DNA from: CAZQGO01 sp964593065
GTDB lineage: Bacteria > Oederibacteriota > JAAXVQ01
Assembly: GCA_964593065.1 (NCBI GenBank)
Contig: CAZQGO010000012.1
Location: forward strand, 24,385-88,384
Length of the DNA: 64,000 nt
Direction of reading: 5' to 3'
This document shows, piece by piece, positions 61,789 through 64,000 of the stretch. Below the pieces are notes generated by a model. That model was not told where the DNA came from and searched no databases. It saw nothing but the letters and a program-made list of their open reading frames with translations. Position 1 is the first letter of the stretch. Each line of letters starts with the position of its first letter. A program made the position numbers and the translations under genes.

Positions 61789-62730
61789 ATGGCCAAGGAC
61801 AAAGTTGTGATCATCGGCGCGGGCTCGGTGGGCGCCACCTACGCCTTCGCCCTCCTGCAGGAGGGGCACGCGCGGGAAATCGCCCTTCTGGACATGGACG
61901 GGGAGCGCGCCCTGGGCGAGGTCATGGACCTGCAGCACGGACTGGCGTATACGCGGCCCGTGGCCATCCGGGTCGGGACCTACGCGGACTGTCGCGATGC
62001 GGACCTGGTCGTGGTGACGGCCGGCGCCAAGCAAAAGCCCGGCGAAACGCGCCTGGACCTGACAAACCGCAACGCCGCCATCGTGCGCCAGATCGTGCAC
62101 GAGATCCAGCGCTCCGGCTTCGGGGGCGTCTTGCTGATGGTTTCCAACCCGGTCGATGTCCTGACGCAAGTGGCCTGGAAACTGTCCGGATTGCCGCGCG
62201 CCCGCGTCATCGGTTCCGGCACGGTGCTGGACAGCTCGCGCCTGCGGACCCTGCTTTCGGCCCACTGCCGCGCGGACGCCCGCAACATTCATGCCGTGAT
62301 CATCGGCGAGCATGGGGATTCGGAGGTGGCGGCCTGGAGCACCGCCAGCCTAGGCGGGATGCCCATCCGCGATTATTGCGATCAATGCCGGAACTGCGAC
62401 CCGGACTCCCGCTATCCGCGCCTGTTGGAAGAGGTCAAACGCGCCGCCTACGAGGTCATCGCACGCAAGGGTGCCACGTATTACGGCATCGCCCTTTCCC
62501 TGGTGCAGATTACCGACGCCGTGCTGCGCGACGAACACCGGATCCTGCCGGTGTCTTCGGTGCATGAAAATTACCACGGCATCCAGGAAGTGGCCCTGTC
62601 CCTGCCGGCGGTGGTCGGCCGGCAAGGCGTGGAACGGGTGCTCGACCTTCCCTTGGACGAAGAAGAATTGCGGGCCGTGCAGGACAGCGCGCGCGTGATT
62701 AAAAGCCAGGTCGAAAAACTTCACCTATAG
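61789..62730 (+). CDS. ldh: L-lactate dehydrogenase
   Basis: 313 residues. KVVIIGAGSVGATYAFALL is the Rossmann loop; the substrate-specificity residue is Gln (AKQKPGETRLDL), as in LDH and not the Arg of malate dehydrogenase; catalytic His in IGEHGDSEVAAWS; SARVIGSGTVLDSSRLR (arginine pair). It reduces pyruvate to L-lactate. A tract CRNCDPDSRYP (residues ~205) is a small insertion with two Cys. Forms a possible fermentative link with enolase/PPi-PFK. Confidence 0.92.
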   Translation: MAKDKVVIIGAGSVGATYAFALLQEGHAREIALLDMDGERALGEVMDLQHGLAYTRPVAIRVGTYADCRDADLVVVTAGAKQKPGETRLDLTNRNAAIVRQIVHEIQRSGFGGVLLMVSNPVDVLTQVAWKLSGLPRARVIGSGTVLDSSRLRTLLSAHCRADARNIHAVIIGEHGDSEVAAWSTASLGGMPIRDYCDQCRNCDPDSRYPRLLEEVKRAAYEVIARKGATYYGIALSLVQITDAVLRDEHRILPVSSVHENYHGIQEVALSLPAVVGRQGVERVLDLPLDEEELRAVQDSARVIKSQVEKLHL

Positions 62731-62797
62731 TATAGTAAAATGAAGGCCGCAGGGGCGGATGACCGCCAACCGCGTCATCTCGAAAGGGGGAAGAAGT

Positions 62798-63796
62798 TTG
62801 TCCGCTTATTCCTTGGATTTGAATTACCGTTTCGGACCGGAATTTTCCTCGGAGAACTTTCTGAGTCTTCTGGACTCGATCCTGAACGAAATGATGCTCG
62901 ACGAAGAAACGCGTTACGCCCTGGAGCTCGAACAAGCCTCCGGCGAGCGCCAGGAACTGGAACTCAAACGCTCGGAATTGAGACGCTGGGTCCATGCCCA
63001 GATGTGGCCGCACATCCACCAGCTGCGCTTCGCGAACCCCTGGATCAAGGGCATGCATGTGAAGCTGCATTTCATCCGGCGGCCCGGGCAGGCGGTGCTG
63101 AGCCTCCGCGGCGAAATCGAGAGCGTCGACCTGCGCAAACGTCTGACCGCGTCCGTGGCGACCCAGGTGCTGGCGTGCCAGCAATCGGAGGCCGCGTTGC
63201 GGACCCATCTCCAGGAACGCGAGCGGTTGTTCGGCTCCATGCTGCTGGCCGAAAGCGTCGTGCGGCACGCGCGGCAGCCTTTCCTAAACGGGGATTTCCT
63301 GGGCTGCCTGCGCGCGGCCTACCGGATCTTCACCTCCCGGCTGGAACAGTTGTTGGGCGTCGCGCCGGACGACCTCGCGGACGTTGAAGCTCTCCTGACC
63401 CAGGATCCGCCCCGGCTGCTGCTGCCGGATTTGTCGGGGAAGCGCCTGCGCCGCGAGCTCGACGGCGTGGCGAAGTTGATCAGCGGCGTGACCTTGTTGC
63501 TCGGCCCCCACTTGTCCGCCTCCGCCGAGGCCTTCACGGATCCGGCGCCCGTGCTGAAACATCTGGTGCTGATCAGTCTGCTGATCGAACGTTTGGAGAG
63601 CGCCACTCCGAATCCGACCGTGGGCGCCGGCCGAGCGCGGCCGCACAAGGCCGTGCGAGTCCGGCGTCCCGCACCCTCCCGTCGGCCGGCCGCGAAGCGG
63701 CCCTCGCTTTCCCGGTCCCGGCGCGGCTCCAAACAGAAGGGCGCCGCCCGCCGTCGCTCCGGGAGGCGGAAGGCGGCGCGCCGTCACGGCCGCTGA
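62798..63796 (+). CDS. Unknown protein with a histone-like basic tail
   Basis: 332 residues from TTG 62798, chosen because AAAGGGGGAAG lies just upstream (ATG 62759 adds 13 residues). The first ~265 residues are a mostly helical domain (FLSLLDSILNEMMLDEETRY, EQERLFGS-like helices, LNGDFLGCLRAAYRIFTSRL), loosely resembling TIGR02391-like proteins, not firmly assigned. From about residue 270 an Arg/Lys/Ala/Pro-rich tail (KAVRVRRPAPSRRPAAKRPS, RSGRRKAARRHGR) resembles bacterial histone-H1-like tails, so it may bind nucleic acid. Confidence 0.7.
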   Translation: MSAYSLDLNYRFGPEFSSENFLSLLDSILNEMMLDEETRYALELEQASGERQELELKRSELRRWVHAQMWPHIHQLRFANPWIKGMHVKLHFIRRPGQAVLSLRGEIESVDLRKRLTASVATQVLACQQSEAALRTHLQERERLFGSMLLAESVVRHARQPFLNGDFLGCLRAAYRIFTSRLEQLLGVAPDDLADVEALLTQDPPRLLLPDLSGKRLRRELDGVAKLISGVTLLLGPHLSASAEAFTDPAPVLKHLVLISLLIERLESATPNPTVGAGRARPHKAVRVRRPAPSRRPAAKRPSLSRSRRGSKQKGAARRRSGRRKAARRHGR

Positions 63797-63804
63797 TCCT
63801 CGGC

Positions 63805-64000
63805 ATGCAGACTGAGACCCTCCGGCCGGAGACGCGGTGGGTCCCCCTGATGGTTTTGGGGGCTCTGCTGGTCGCGGCCAACGGGCTGTGGCTTGCGGTC
63901 GATCACCGGCCCCCGCCCTGGGACGAGTCCATCCACTATTTGAACGCCGTGGGGTACTATGAGATTTTGCGTTCCCCGGGTCCCACGGCCTGCCGGCAGG
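63805..64000 (+). CDS. Start of a GT39-like membrane glycosyltransferase, cut by window edge
   Basis: 65 residues from ATG 63805 to the window end, frame open. MQTETLRPETRWVPLMVLGA, one membrane helix (LMVLGALLVAANGLWLAV), then HRPPPWDESIHYLNAVGYYE. The first-loop 'W-D-E-x-x-H' pattern is typical of PMT/ArnT-type (GT39/GT83) lipid-linked sugar transferases, in which the Asp is catalytic. Assignment rests on this short stretch. Confidence 0.6.
   Translation, partial: MQTETLRPETRWVPLMVLGALLVAANGLWLAVDHRPPPWDESIHYLNAVGYYEILRSPGPTACRQ

Noticed and set aside
1..64000. tRNA, rRNA, CRISPR arrays, insertion sequences or phage genes
   Set aside because: I looked for cloverleaf-like stretches ending CCA, regularly spaced repeats and transposase/integrase motifs and found none I could support by eye.

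Overview
The window is GC-rich, densely coded chromosomal DNA from a diderm (Gram-negative-type) bacterium that lives at least partly without oxygen. Evidence for an outer membrane is a TorF-type porin, an 8-stranded-barrel-like protein, LpoB and COG3014 lipoproteins, and a large alpha-2-macroglobulin. Evidence for an anaerobic or microaerophilic life is a superoxide reductase, two rubrerythrin/ferritin-like proteins, a full-length NifU with NifS, PPi-dependent phosphofructokinase and lactate dehydrogenase. I cannot assign a phylum. There are no rRNA, tRNA, CRISPR, prophage or transposase genes that I can see. Genes at both ends are cut by the window edge.

Layout. 1-10.3 kb: DUF72 protein (cut), WD40-like propeller lipoprotein, nitroreductase-like protein, ClC channel, exported unknown, MutY, rubrerythrin-like protein, REC-histidine kinase and a DUF368 membrane protein. 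10.4-15.9 kb: nifU-nifS, then PPi-phosphofructokinase and enolase, closed by a good terminator. 15.9-19.8 kb (minus strand): a zinc-type ArsR repressor and its HMA-tailed metal permease with a visible operator, then Rsm22 and spermidine synthase. 20-25.9 kb: PEBP lipoprotein, barrel protein, lpoB-COG3014, purC, exported unknown, zupT. 26.4-29 kb (minus strand): torF-amt-glnB, a nitrogen operon behind a recognisable sigma-54 promoter. 29.3-36.9 kb: zinc-ribbon membrane protein, nitroreductase, 1966-residue alpha-2-macroglobulin and a membrane companion. 36.9-42 kb: SUI1, and an Rrf2 regulator leading a sulfur cluster (cysK, metY, NAD-binding protein, larE). 42-48.6 kb: a structured non-coding element, rubrerythrin-like protein, DUF488, a PNPOx-like protein, then an unusual chain of six overlapping genes (three lycopene-cyclase-domain membrane proteins, a fourth membrane protein, a sensor kinase and a lone receiver). 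48.7-57.5 kb: PAP2 fusion, HD hydrolase, bcp-trpD, three PilZ proteins around a coiled-coil protein, and a YchF-like GTPase. 57.5-64 kb: a second, shorter copy of the structured element, glucan phosphorylase, superoxide reductase, TrmJ, lactate dehydrogenase, a protein with a histone-like basic tail and the start of a GT39-like membrane glycosyltransferase.

Most interesting: (1) the overlapping lycopene-cyclase-domain/two-component operon at 44.6-48.6 kb, with no other carotenoid genes nearby; (2) a structured non-coding element in two copies 15 kb apart, one apparently an internally deleted version of the other, with a compensatory base change in a stem; (3) three well-defined regulatory circuits readable from DNA: sigma-54 before torF-amt-glnB, an ArsR operator over the metal-permease promoter, and a palindrome over the -35 of the Rrf2-cysK operon.
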